Assembly (NCBI RefSeq): GCF_000719705.1
Contig: NZ_JOHO01000018.1
Location: 56,328 to 120,327 of the forward strand
DNA: 64,000 nucleotides
Direction of reading: 5' to 3'
Source of the DNA: Streptomyces sp. NRRL S-350
GTDB taxonomy: Bacteria; Actinomycetota; Actinomycetes; Streptomycetales; Streptomycetaceae
Part shown: piece after piece, positions 8,897 to 17,049 of the stretch
Position numbering within the stretch: position 1 is the first letter of the stretch
Layout: the number at the start of each line of letters is the position of its first letter
The notes under the pieces: model-generated
What the model was told of the DNA's origin: nothing
The model's input: only the letters and a program-made list of their open reading frames with translations
The model's database searches: none
Made by a program: the position numbers and the translations under genes

Positions 8897-9838
8897 TCAG
8901 GGGCGGATCATCGGCTGCAGGACCTCGTCCACCAGCCTGGTGGCGAAGTCCGGCCCCACGCCCTGGAATCCGCGGATCTTGGCCTGGTAGAGCAGCATCG
9001 CCGGGATGACGTCGGCGACGAGCGCGGTGGCCGCCCCGGGCCGGACGTCGCCGCGCTCGGTGCCACGGCGCAGGATCTCCAGGATGGTCGCCGTGGTGGG
9101 CTCGACGACCCGGTCGTTGATGAAGCCCTTGAAGACCTCGGCCCGCTCCTGGTCGATCTCGGCCATCAGCGCGTGGAGGGCGGCGCCGACCCGGGAGGTC
9201 ACCGCCGTAGTGAACGCCTCGATGAGCTGGTGGAGTTCGTCGCGGGCGGACCCGAGGTCGGGGGTGTCGTAAGGGCGTGGAAGAGTGGCGTCCAGGGCGT
9301 CGATGACGAGTTCGTCCTTGGACGCCCAGCGCCGGTAGAGCGCGGCCTTCCCGGTCCGCGCCGCTCCGGCGACCCCTTCCATGGTCAGCCGTGCGTATCC
9401 GCCGGAGGTGAGCTGGTCGAGCGCGGCCTCGAAGATCGCGTTCTCCAGTTCCTTGCCCCGCCGCCGGCCGGGCCGCGTCAGGGCCTGGTGGGCGGCCCGC
9501 ACCGGGCAGTGGGCCGGCTCCGGCCGCGGTTCCCCTCCCGGCGCTCCCGCGGCACGTGCGGCACGTGCGGCACCTGCGGCACCCGCAACCCCCGGGGCGC
9601 CGAAGGCCCTCGGGGCACCGGAGGCGCCAGAGGGGCCCGGCGGCCCCGCAGGCGGCGCGGCCACTTCGGCCCCTCCGGCCCCGCCCTCCTCTCCTGCCTC
9701 TCCCGACGCCCGCTCCGATGACCGCTCCGACCCCCGCTCCGACGACCGCTCCGACGACCGTCCCGCTGACCTGCCGGCCGACTTGCCCGACGGCCGACCG
9801 GACCGGTCCGCCACCAGGCGCCGCACCAACCGCTCCAT
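8897..9838 (-). CDS. TetR-family transcriptional repressor with long low-complexity N-terminus
   Basis: A 313-residue protein if ATG 9838 is used. The TetR helix-turn-helix lies near residues 125-170 (YARLTMEGVAGAARTGKAAL, then YRRWASKDELV), followed by an all-helical ligand-binding domain. The first ~110 residues are disordered, with Ser-Glu-Arg repeats (SSERSSERGSERSSERAS) and a collagen-like Gly-x-x stretch. An in-frame GTG at 9502 would give a 201-residue protein of normal TetR length, so the extension may be partly untranslated. It is divergent from the MFS exporter. Two identical-plan palindromes between them are likely operators, so the pair should form a drug-responsive repressor/exporter module with autorepression. 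Confidence 0.85.
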   Translation of the reverse strand: MERLVRRLVADRSGRPSGKSAGRSAGRSSERSSERGSERSSERASGEAGEEGGAGGAEVAAPPAGPPGPSGASGAPRAFGAPGVAGAAGAARAARAAGAPGGEPRPEPAHCPVRAAHQALTRPGRRRGKELENAIFEAALDQLTSGGYARLTMEGVAGAARTGKAALYRRWASKDELVIDALDATLPRPYDTPDLGSARDELHQLIEAFTTAVTSRVGAALHALMAEIDQERAEVFKGFINDRVVEPTTATILEILRRGTERGDVRPGAATALVADVIPAMLLYQAKIRGFQGVGPDFATRLVDEVLQPMIRP

Positions 9839-9854
9839 CGCCACCACCCTTAAG

Positions 9855-9868
9855 GAACGCTTGCGTTC
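9855..9868. promoter_or_regulatory. Probable TetR operator 1 (GAACG-N4-CGTTC)
   Basis: GAACGCTTGCGTTC is a perfect inverted repeat with 5-6 bp arms. It lies 17 bases upstream of the tetR start. A second site with the same arms sits 45 bp away. The location between a TetR gene and an exporter fits an operator that controls both. Confidence 0.7.
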
Positions 9869-9899
9869 ACAATCAAGCCCGGATATCGTCCAGATTAGT

Positions 9900-9913
9900 G
9901 AACGATCCCGTTC
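9900..9913. promoter_or_regulatory. Probable TetR operator 2 (GAACG-N4-CGTTC)
   Basis: GAACGATCCCGTTC has the same 5-bp arms and 4-bp spacer as operator 1, with a different spacer sequence. The centre-to-centre distance from operator 1 is 45 bp. It lies about 100 bases upstream of the MFS start, so it probably overlaps the exporter promoter. Confidence 0.7.
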
Positions 9914-10010
9914 CTTCCCAGCCTGCGCAAGCCCGCGCAGCACCGCACCAGGGCACCGACGCTCCGCCGGGTCCACCGCACCGAGCACATAGCCAGCAGG
10001 GGGCACATTC

Positions 10011-11561
10011 GTGGCTATCTCCGACACGCTCAACAAGAACTCACCGCCGAAGGCCGGAAAGGGCCGGGGCAAGGGCATCACCCTGACCGTCATCGCGGCC
10101 ACCCAGCTCATGGTGGTGCTCGACGCGACGATCGTGAACATCGCGTTGCCGCACATCAAGGACGCGCTGAACTTCTCGACCACCGACCTGTCGTGGGTCA
10201 TCAACGCCTACACACTGACCTTCGGCGGCCTGCTGCTGCTCGGCGGTCGCGCGGGCGACATCCTCGGCCGCCGACGGGTGTTCATCTTCGGCACCCTGCT
10301 GTTCGGCCTGGCCTCGCTGCTCGGTGGCTTCGCCCAGGACAGCGGCCTGCTGCTGGCCTCCCGCGCGCTCCAGGGCATCGGTGGCGCGATCTGCTCCCCG
10401 ACGGCCTTCGCCCTGATCGCCACCAACTTCGAGGAGGGGCCGGAACGCAACAAGGCGTTCGGCGTCTTCTCGGCGGTGGCCGGCTCGGGCGCCGCGATCG
10501 GCCTGCTGGCCGGCGGCCTGCTCACCGAGTACCTGAACTGGCGCTGGGTGTTCTTCGTCAACGTGCCGATCGCGATCCTGATCGCGATCGCCGCGCCGCG
10601 TCACATCGCCGAGTCCGAGCGCCACCCGGGCCGTTTCGACCTGCCCGGCGCCCTCACCTCGACGCTCGGTCTGGTGGGCCTGGTGTACGGGTTCATCCGG
10701 GCCGCCTCGGACGGCTGGTCCGACAGCGTCACGCTCGGCTCCTTCGCGGCAGGCGTGATCCTGCTCGCGGCGTTCCTCGTGATCGAGAACCGCACCGACC
10801 AGCCGATCACCCCGCTGCACCTGTTCGCCGACCGCAACCGCACCGGCGGACTGGTGATGATGCTCTGCCTGGCCGCGGCCATGTTCGGCATCTTCTTCTA
10901 CGTGGTGCTGTTCGTGCAGGGCCCGCTCGGCTACAGCCCGTTGAAGGCCGGCGTGTCCTTCCTGCCGATCAGCGTCTCGATCATCATCGCCGCGCAGATC
11001 GCCTCCACCCTCCAGGCCAAGTACGGGCCGAAGCCCTTCATGGCGGGCGGCGCCCTGCTGGTCACCGTCGGCCTCACCTGGCTGACCCAGATGAGCAAGG
11101 ACAGCGGCTACCTGGACGGGGTGCTCGGCCCCACGGTGGTGTTCGGCTTCGGCATGGGTCTGATCTTCGTCCCGGTGATGCTGCTCGCCGTCGCGGGCGT
11201 CCCGGGCGAGGAGACCGGTGCCGCCTCCGGCCTGCTCAACTCGATGCAGCAGATCGGCGGTTCGCTCGGCCTCTCGATCCTCACCACCGTCTTCGCGCAC
11301 TACGCCACGGCCGAGGCCACCGCGCAGACGCCGGGATTCCTGAAGAGCGCGACGCCGGAGCAGTTGGCCTACCTCCAGCAGCACCACGAGTTCCCGGCGG
11401 GGACGGACGCCGCCAACACCGTCCTCACCCAGGGCATTTCGCACGGCTTCATCGTGGGCGCCGCACTCGCGGCCGTCGCCCTGCTGGTCTCGGTCTTCGT
11501 GATCAAGGCCAAGGCCGGCGATCTGCCGAGCGGCGACTCCGCCGCCGTCGCGATGCACTGA
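10011..11561 (+). CDS. MFS drug:H+ antiporter, DHA2 (EmrB/QacA) family, 14 TM
   Basis: A 516-residue integral membrane transporter expected to export drugs or metabolites using the proton gradient. The N-terminus is hydrophilic, then TM1 carries MVVLDATIVNIALPHIK, the DHA2 motif with an acidic residue in the first helix. Motif A appears as GGRAGDILGRRRV, and motif C as a Gly-rich segment (SGAAIGLLAGGLLTEY) followed by NWRWVFFVNVP. About 14 hydrophobic segments fit the family. The start is GTG at 10011 with a GGGGG-type ribosome binding site. It is transcribed away from the TetR gene, and a 21-bp perfect hairpin follows the stop. The substrate cannot be read from sequence. Confidence 0.9.
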   Translation: MAISDTLNKNSPPKAGKGRGKGITLTVIAATQLMVVLDATIVNIALPHIKDALNFSTTDLSWVINAYTLTFGGLLLLGGRAGDILGRRRVFIFGTLLFGLASLLGGFAQDSGLLLASRALQGIGGAICSPTAFALIATNFEEGPERNKAFGVFSAVAGSGAAIGLLAGGLLTEYLNWRWVFFVNVPIAILIAIAAPRHIAESERHPGRFDLPGALTSTLGLVGLVYGFIRAASDGWSDSVTLGSFAAGVILLAAFLVIENRTDQPITPLHLFADRNRTGGLVMMLCLAAAMFGIFFYVVLFVQGPLGYSPLKAGVSFLPISVSIIIAAQIASTLQAKYGPKPFMAGGALLVTVGLTWLTQMSKDSGYLDGVLGPTVVFGFGMGLIFVPVMLLAVAGVPGEETGAASGLLNSMQQIGGSLGLSILTTVFAHYATAEATAQTPGFLKSATPEQLAYLQQHHEFPAGTDAANTVLTQGISHGFIVGAALAAVALLVSVFVIKAKAGDLPSGDSAAVAMH

Positions 11562-11573
11562 CGCCGGAAGGAA

Positions 11574-11620
11574 GCGGAAGGGCCGGCCGGGAGCACCACG
11601 CTCCCGGCCGGCCCTTCCGC
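11574..11620. terminator. Bidirectional hairpin between convergent genes
   Basis: A perfect 21-bp inverted repeat (arms 11574-11594 and 11600-11620, loop ACCAC) sits between the MFS gene and the convergently transcribed permease gene. Its GC-rich stem and position indicate a shared terminator. No long T-run follows, which is usual for Streptomyces terminators. Confidence 0.88.
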
Positions 11621-11639
11621 GTCCGGGCAACCGCCCGGG

Positions 11640-12770
11640 TCAGCCCTTCACCGACCCTGCCAGCAGCCCCCGGACGAAGTACCGCTGCAGGCTGAAGAAG
11701 ACGATCAACGGCACGATGATCGACAGGAACGCGCCCGCCGTCAGCAGCTCCCAACGCCCGCCGAGCGAGCCGGACAGCTGGGCCAGCCGCACCGTCATCG
11801 GCGCCACCTCCGGGGTGCCGCCGGCGAAGGTCAGCGCGACCAGCAGGTCGTTCCAGACCCACAGGAACTGGAAGATCGCGAACGAGGCCAGCGCCGGGGC
11901 GCTCAGCGGCAGGACGATCGAGCGGAAGATCTTGAAGTGCGAGGCGCCGTCCACCACCGCCGCCTCCATCAGGTCGCGCGGCAGCTGGGCGATGAAGTTG
12001 TGCAGCAGGAACACCGCGAGCGGCATCGCGAACATGGTGTGCGCCAGCCACACCGGCGCGTAGCTGCCCTTCAGGTCCACCGCCGGGACCAGCGTCAGCG
12101 AACCCAGGTGCGCGCCGGAGGCGAACAGCCGCAGCAGCGGGATCAGCGCCATCTGGAGCGGCACCACCTGCAGGGCGAACACCGTGAAGAACACCGTGTC
12201 GCTCCCCCGGAACCGGACCCAGGCCAGCGCGTAGGCCGCCATGGCGGCGAGCACCAGCGGGAAGACGGTCGCCGGGATGCTGATCGCCAGCGAGTTCACC
12301 AGGAACGGCATCAGGCCGGTGGAGGCGCCGGAGCCGCCCTCGAACAGCACCGAGTGGTAGTTGCCGAGGCCGAAGTCCGGGTGGAGGAGGGCGTTCCACC
12401 AGCCGCTGGACGTCACGTCCTGCTTGGGCCGCAGCGAGGTGACCAGCAGGCCCAGCGTCGGGACCGTCCAGAGCACCGTCACCGCGATCACGAACACCGA
12501 GGCGAGCGGGCTGCTGAAGACCTTGCGGACCGGACTGCTGGAGGCGCCGACGCCACCGGGGCCGCCGGAGCCATCAGGACCGCCGGCCGGCCGGGCGGAC
12601 CCCTGCGGGCCGGACGCCCTCGGGGCGGGCACCCCCGGCGCTGACGCCGCCGGCACGGGCCCCTTCGGCCCGGACCCCGCCGGGTCGGACCCCTCTGGCA
12701 CGGCCCCCTCCGGGTCGGAACCCTTGGGGCCGGACGCCTCCGGGTCGGAGGACTTCCGCTGCGAGGTCAC
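11640..12770 (-). CDS. Carbohydrate ABC transporter permease, MalG/AglG-type
   Basis: A 376-residue inner-membrane permease, the second of two in a sugar importer. Residues 1-75 are a low-complexity cytoplasmic extension rich in Gly-Ser-Asp-Pro units. Six TM helices follow. The EAA loop that contacts the ATPase reads EAAVVDGASHFKIFRSIVLP. The C-terminus (LQRYFVRGLLAGSVKG) is the conserved end of MalG-type permeases. The start ATG overlaps the stop of the upstream permease as ATGA, implying translational coupling. No ATPase gene is adjacent; in Streptomyces such importers commonly use the shared ATPase MsiK encoded elsewhere. The sugar is unknown, and alpha-glucoside (Agl) similarity is an impression from the permeases. 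Confidence 0.88.
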   Translation of the reverse strand: MTSQRKSSDPEASGPKGSDPEGAVPEGSDPAGSGPKGPVPAASAPGVPAPRASGPQGSARPAGGPDGSGGPGGVGASSSPVRKVFSSPLASVFVIAVTVLWTVPTLGLLVTSLRPKQDVTSSGWWNALLHPDFGLGNYHSVLFEGGSGASTGLMPFLVNSLAISIPATVFPLVLAAMAAYALAWVRFRGSDTVFFTVFALQVVPLQMALIPLLRLFASGAHLGSLTLVPAVDLKGSYAPVWLAHTMFAMPLAVFLLHNFIAQLPRDLMEAAVVDGASHFKIFRSIVLPLSAPALASFAIFQFLWVWNDLLVALTFAGGTPEVAPMTVRLAQLSGSLGGRWELLTAGAFLSIIVPLIVFFSLQRYFVRGLLAGSVKG

Positions 12771-13804
12771 CGCACCTCACGCTCCTTCCGCAGCTGCAGG
12801 ATGTTGTACGCCACCAGTGGCAGCACCGCGATGAACAGGATCACCGCGAGGGCGCTGCCACGTCCGGAGTTGAACTGCACGAAGGACTGCGAGTACATCT
12901 CGTTGGCCAGCACCTGGGTGCCGAAGTTGCCGCCCGTCATGGTGCGGACGATGTCGAAGGCCTTGAGCGTGATGATCATGACGGTGGTCAGCACCACCAT
13001 CACCGTGGTGCGGATCATCGGCACGGTGACGTACCAGAACAGCCGCAGCCCGTTCGCGCCGTCCAGTCGGGCCGCCTCGACGACCTCGTCCGGGATCGCC
13101 TTGATCGCCGCCGACAGCACGACCATGGCGAAGCCGGTCTGCACCCAGACCATCACCGCCATCAGCAGGAAGGTGTTCAGCGGCTGCGAGAGCAACCAGT
13201 TCGGCGGGTCGTCCCAGCCCACCGCGACGGCGAGTTGGCTGAGCAGGCCGATCTGCGGCTGCCCCGGCCCGCGCGACTCGTAGACGAACTTGAAGATGAT
13301 CGAGGCGCCGACGAGCGAGATCGCCATCGGCATGAAGATCAGCGACTTGTACACCGACTGGCCGCGCATCCGGTCCACCAGCAGGGCGAGCGCCAGGCCC
13401 AGGCCGGTCGCGACCAGCGGTGCGACCACCAGCCACAGCAGCGTGTTGAGCAGCACCTTCTGGACCGAGTCGGTGCTGAGGGCCCAGCCGAAGTTCTCGC
13501 CGCCGACGAACCGGCTGCCGTCGTCGTTCTGCAGGCTCAGGTAGACCGTGCGGACCAGCGGCACCACCAGGCCGACGGCCAGCAGCACCACCGCCGGGCC
13601 GAGGAAGACGGCGACCGCCAGCGGCCTGGCCAGGCGGCCCCGGGCCCGGCCGGCGATCAGGAAGACCACCAGCAGGATGCCGAGGAAGCCCGCGACGGCG
13701 CCGAAGGTGTTGCCGAACTTGACCGCCGCGTCGCCCCAGGAGCCGACCGCCAGTCTCTCGGTGGCCGTCGCGGCGGCGGATGACGGGAATCCGGTTACGG
13801 ACAT
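12767..13804 (-). CDS. Carbohydrate ABC transporter permease, MalF/AglF-type
   Basis: A 345-residue permease forming the channel with the downstream MalG-type partner. An N-terminal hydrophobic helix (residues ~30-50) precedes a six-helix BPD_transp_1 core. The EAA loop reads EAARLDGANGLRLFWYVTVP. The large periplasmic segment after the third helix (YESRGPGQPQIGLLSQLAVA) resembles AglF-type proteins. ATG 13804 is chosen because AAGGGA lies upstream and the further open frame to 13930 is non-coding in character. The gene lies 175 bases after the binding-protein gene, with a strong stem-loop between them, and overlaps the next gene by four bases. Confidence 0.88.
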   Translation of the reverse strand: MSVTGFPSSAAATATERLAVGSWGDAAVKFGNTFGAVAGFLGILLVVFLIAGRARGRLARPLAVAVFLGPAVVLLAVGLVVPLVRTVYLSLQNDDGSRFVGGENFGWALSTDSVQKVLLNTLLWLVVAPLVATGLGLALALLVDRMRGQSVYKSLIFMPMAISLVGASIIFKFVYESRGPGQPQIGLLSQLAVAVGWDDPPNWLLSQPLNTFLLMAVMVWVQTGFAMVVLSAAIKAIPDEVVEAARLDGANGLRLFWYVTVPMIRTTVMVVLTTVMIITLKAFDIVRTMTGGNFGTQVLANEMYSQSFVQFNSGRGSALAVILFIAVLPLVAYNILQLRKEREVR

Positions 13805-13840
13805 GACCGTGCGTCCCTTCGGGTGCGGTGGGAAGGGGGC

Positions 13841-13872
13841 GGGCGGTGCGGGTGGGTGGCCCCGCACCGCCC
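13841..13872 (-). other. Intercistronic stem-loop between binding protein and permease genes
   Basis: A perfect 12-bp inverted repeat (arms 13841-13852 and 13861-13872, 8-base loop) lies between the lipoprotein gene and the first permease gene. In other sugar importers a hairpin here partly stops transcription or protects the upstream mRNA, giving more binding protein than permease. That role is inferred from position. Confidence 0.75.
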
Positions 13873-13979
13873 TCGACAGGTGGTCCTCTGACGGGCCGGA
13901 GCAGCCGCAGCGCCGGACCGGCCGGGCCAATGGAAACAGCCCGGATCCACGGGCGCCGCCGGAGCAGCCGGAGCGCCCG

Positions 13980-15368
13980 CTACTGCGGCCAGGCGGCGTC
14001 GATGTCGGCGGCGGTCTTCTGGATCGACTGCCCCTCGGCGAACCAGGCCGTCAGCGACTTCCACTCCTGCCCGGCACCGATCGCGGCCGGCATCAGGTCG
14101 GAGCCGTCGAAGCGGAAGGTGGCCGCCGGGTCGGTCAGCGCCTCGGCCGAGAGCTTGTCGATCGGGTCGGTGTACAGGCTCTTGTCCACGCCCTGGTTGG
14201 CGGAGACCCAGCCGCTCGCGGCCTTCACCCGGCTGCTCGCCCAGTCGGAGCTGGACAGGTAGTTCTGCACCGCCTGCACCTCGGGCCGGTCGGAGAAGGC
14301 GGCCAGGAACTCGCCGCCGCCCTCGACGGGGTTGGCGACCGACGGGTTGACCGCCGGCAGGTGGAAGGCGAAGACGTCCCCGTCCGGGCCGACCTTGGTG
14401 CCCTTGGGCCACTGCGCCTCGTAGAACGAGGCCTGCTGCAGCATCAGGCACTTGCCGCTCAGGACCGGTGTGCCCGCGTCCTGGAAGGTGGTGGTGGCGA
14501 TCGACTTCACGTCACCGAAGCCCGCGTTGACCCAGGCCGGGTTCTGCATCCAGTCGGCGACCGTCTTCATGGCCGTGGTGATCTTCTGGTCGGAGAACTT
14601 CACCTGGTGGCCGACCCACTGGTCGTACACCTCGCCGCCGTAGGTGCCCAGCACCACCTCCTCCAGCCAGTCGGTGGCCGGCCAGCCGGTGGCCGTCCCG
14701 GAGGCGATGCCGCCGCACCACGGCTTGGGGCCGCCGGACTTGGCGATCCGGTCGCTGAGCGCCATCAGGTCGGCCCAGGTCTTCGGCGCCTCGTAACCGG
14801 CCGCCTTGAAGGCCTTCGGCGAGTACCAGACCAGCGACTTCATGTTGGCGCTCATCGGCGCGGCGTAGAAGGTGCCGTTGACCGAGCCGTAGGTCTTCCA
14901 GATCGGGCTCCACTTGTCCTGGTTGGCGACGGTCTGGGCGGGCGGCTTCACCACCTTGCCGCTCTTGACCATCTGCGCCAGCAGGCCCGGCTGCGGGATG
15001 ATCGCGAAGTCCGGGGCGTTGCCGCCCGCCACCCGGACCGGCAGCTGGGACTCGAAGTCGTTCGACCCCTCGTAGCTGATCTTGATCCCGGTGCACTTGG
15101 AGAAGTCGGCCCAGGACTTCTCCAGGTTGTCCGATTCCGGGCTCAGGATGGAGGCGAACATCGTCACGGTCGTGCCCGAATGTCCGGCGTACGGCTGGTA
15201 CTTGGCGCAGTCGCCGGACAGCGACTGGGTCGCGCCGCCTCCGCCGCCGCCCGAACCGCCGGAGCTGTTGGAGCAGGCCGCCGTCAACGCCAGTGCCGCC
15301 AACAGGGCGGGGACGGCGACCAGGCGGCGGCGGGAACGCGGTTGCGGCGCGGTCGGGTTGGGGGTCAA
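13980..15368 (-). CDS. Extracellular sugar-binding lipoprotein of ABC importer
   Basis: A 462-residue family 1 solute-binding protein. The signal peptide has Arg at residues 12-15 and a hydrophobic core, and ends in the lipobox ALTAAC, giving a lipid-anchored cysteine near residue 32 followed by a Ser/Gly linker. The mature protein has the bilobed layout with VTMFASILSPE near the start, NDFESQLPVRVAGGNAPDFA for the first lobe, and many Trp residues likely lining a sugar site. It is the first gene of a three-gene operon with the two permeases. The resemblance to alpha-glucoside-binding AglE proteins is moderate and the substrate is not proven. Its abundance is probably set by the stem-loop that follows. 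Confidence 0.88.
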   Translation of the reverse strand: MTPNPTAPQPRSRRRLVAVPALLAALALTAACSNSSGGSGGGGGGATQSLSGDCAKYQPYAGHSGTTVTMFASILSPESDNLEKSWADFSKCTGIKISYEGSNDFESQLPVRVAGGNAPDFAIIPQPGLLAQMVKSGKVVKPPAQTVANQDKWSPIWKTYGSVNGTFYAAPMSANMKSLVWYSPKAFKAAGYEAPKTWADLMALSDRIAKSGGPKPWCGGIASGTATGWPATDWLEEVVLGTYGGEVYDQWVGHQVKFSDQKITTAMKTVADWMQNPAWVNAGFGDVKSIATTTFQDAGTPVLSGKCLMLQQASFYEAQWPKGTKVGPDGDVFAFHLPAVNPSVANPVEGGGEFLAAFSDRPEVQAVQNYLSSSDWASSRVKAASGWVSANQGVDKSLYTDPIDKLSAEALTDPAATFRFDGSDLMPAAIGAGQEWKSLTAWFAEGQSIQKTAADIDAAWPQ

Positions 15369-15799
15369 TGCGGTCTCCTCGCCAGGGCGTGCTGTCGACG
15401 GTGGCTGAACGAGATTGCGCTGTACCGGAGATGGGCTTACGGGAATCCACGGACGGGGCCGGGCTGATCGAAGACGTTAACGCAGCAGCCGGTCCCCGCC
15501 AAGGTCCACGTTCGACCTTCACAACCCGGTGTCCGGACCGTGACCCGCCACCAGCCGATTTCCGGACCGCCGCCACCACAAGTCGAAGGCCCCGCCCGGA
15601 AACCGGACGGGACCGACAGGGCCGGGCCGACGAGGCCGGACCGACGGGACCGGGCCGGACGGGACCAGGCCGACGGGGCCGGGGCTCCGACACGGGATCG
15701 ACGGTGCGGGGCGAAGACCCCGACCGCCGGCAACCGGGCCGGAGCCGGGCCGGGGCCAGGCCGGGGTCAGGCCGGAGCCGGGCCGGAGCCGGGCCGGGG
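15369..15799. other. Intergenic region upstream of the sugar importer, with GC repeats
   Basis: No gene is supported. The part nearest the importer (15369-15500) holds its promoter region, including the palindrome CGTTAACG at 15475-15482, which might be an operator half-site but is too short to assign. From about 15590 to 15799 the DNA consists of degenerate repeats built on GGCCGG, GGACGGGACC and GGAGCCGGGCC. These run up to the stop codon of the P450 gene. No clear hairpin terminator for the conservon operon is apparent. Confidence 0.5.
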
Positions 15800-17014
15800 T
15801 CAGAACAGCCGGACCGGCAGCTCCAGCAGGCTGTTCACCACCAGCGACGGGCTCGGCCGCAGCTCGGCGTCCGACACCGCGAGCGACAGCTCCGGGAACC
15901 GCTCGAACAGCGCCGGCAGGGCGACGCCCGCCTCCAGCCGGGCCAGCGGCGAGCCCGGGCAGACGTGCGGGCCGTGGCCGAAGGACAGGTGGCGGGTCGG
16001 GTCCCGGGTGATGTCGAACAGCTCCGCCGTCACGCCGTGCTGCAGCGGATCCCGTCCGATGGCGTTGTACGAGACCAGCACCGGCTCGCCCGCCGGGATC
16101 ACCACGTCGCCGACCGGGACGTCCGCGGCGGTGAAGCGGAACAGGAAGTTGCTGGTCGGCGGTGTCCAGCGGAGCGACTCCTCCACCACCGCGTCCCAGG
16201 GCACCTGCCCCGAGCGCGCCAGCTCCAGTTGGTCCGGGTGCGCCAGCAGCGCCCGCACCGCGTTGCCGATCAGGTTCACCGTGGTCTCGTGGCCGGCCGC
16301 GATGATCACCCGCAGGGTCGCCGCCGCCTCCGCGTCCGTCAGCGCCCCGCCCTCGGTGTCGGCCGCCAGCAGTGCGCTCGCCAGGTCCTCCCCGGGTGCC
16401 GAACGGCGCTGCGCCACCAGGTCGTTGACGAACGCGTTCAGCCCGGCGACGGTCGCCTGGATGCCCGCCGGGTCCGGCTTGATGCCGAAGAACCGCTCGT
16501 ACAGGTCCCGCAGGACGCCGTGGTCCGACTCCGGTACGCCCAGCAGCGAGCAGATCACCGTCATCGGCAGCGGGAAGGCGAAGGCGGCCTTCAGGTCCAC
16601 CACCGGCTCCCCCGCCGCCAGGCCGTCCAGCAGCGTGCGGGTGATCTCCTCGATCCGCGGCCGCATCAGCCCCACCCGCCGGGGGGTGAAGGCCTGCGCG
16701 ACCAGCGCCCGCAGTCGGCGGTGCTCGGCGCCGTCCGTGGTCACCATGCTCGGGCCGGGCACGGCCAGGCCGATCAGCGGCCAGGTCTTCGGCACCTCGC
16801 CGCGCTGGTAGGCCGCCCAGTGCGCGGCGTCCTTCACCAGCCGGCCGTCCGTCAACAGTTCGCGCGCGGCGGTGTGCCGGGTCACCGCCCAGGCGGCGAC
16901 GCCGCCGGGCAACTCGACCGGCACCGCCGGGCCGGCGGCCCGCAGCAGGGCCCCCTCGGCCGCGCTGTCGCGGGCCAGCGGGTCGAGGACGATCGGGGCC
17001 GGGGCGGCAGTCAT
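15800..17014 (-). CDS. Cytochrome P450, CYP154-like, conservon-associated
   Basis: A 404-residue soluble haem monooxygenase. The I-helix oxygen-binding motif is AAGHETT, the K-helix ExxR motif is intact in EESLRW, and the haem-ligand loop reads FGHGPHVCPGSPLARLEA with the axial cysteine. This loop is typical of CYP154 enzymes of streptomycetes. It is the last gene of the conservon, 35 bases after the CYP157-like gene, with ATG 17014 the natural start; the open frame upstream of it overlaps that gene. CYP154/CYP157 pairs at conservon ends are known in S. coelicolor. Redox partners are not encoded here and the substrate is unknown. Confidence 0.92.
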   Translation of the reverse strand: MTAAPAPIVLDPLARDSAAEGALLRAAGPAVPVELPGGVAAWAVTRHTAARELLTDGRLVKDAAHWAAYQRGEVPKTWPLIGLAVPGPSMVTTDGAEHRRLRALVAQAFTPRRVGLMRPRIEEITRTLLDGLAAGEPVVDLKAAFAFPLPMTVICSLLGVPESDHGVLRDLYERFFGIKPDPAGIQATVAGLNAFVNDLVAQRRSAPGEDLASALLAADTEGGALTDAEAAATLRVIIAAGHETTVNLIGNAVRALLAHPDQLELARSGQVPWDAVVEESLRWTPPTSNFLFRFTAADVPVGDVVIPAGEPVLVSYNAIGRDPLQHGVTAELFDITRDPTRHLSFGHGPHVCPGSPLARLEAGVALPALFERFPELSLAVSDAELRPSPSLVVNSLLELPVRLF

Positions 17015-17049
17015 CGGCAACTCTCTTTCGGACGGCGGCTGTTGACGGA

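Noticed and set aside
15475..15482. CGTTAACG palindrome as a LacI-type operator for the sugar importer
   Set aside because: Eight bases are expected by chance at this length and no regulator gene is adjacent.
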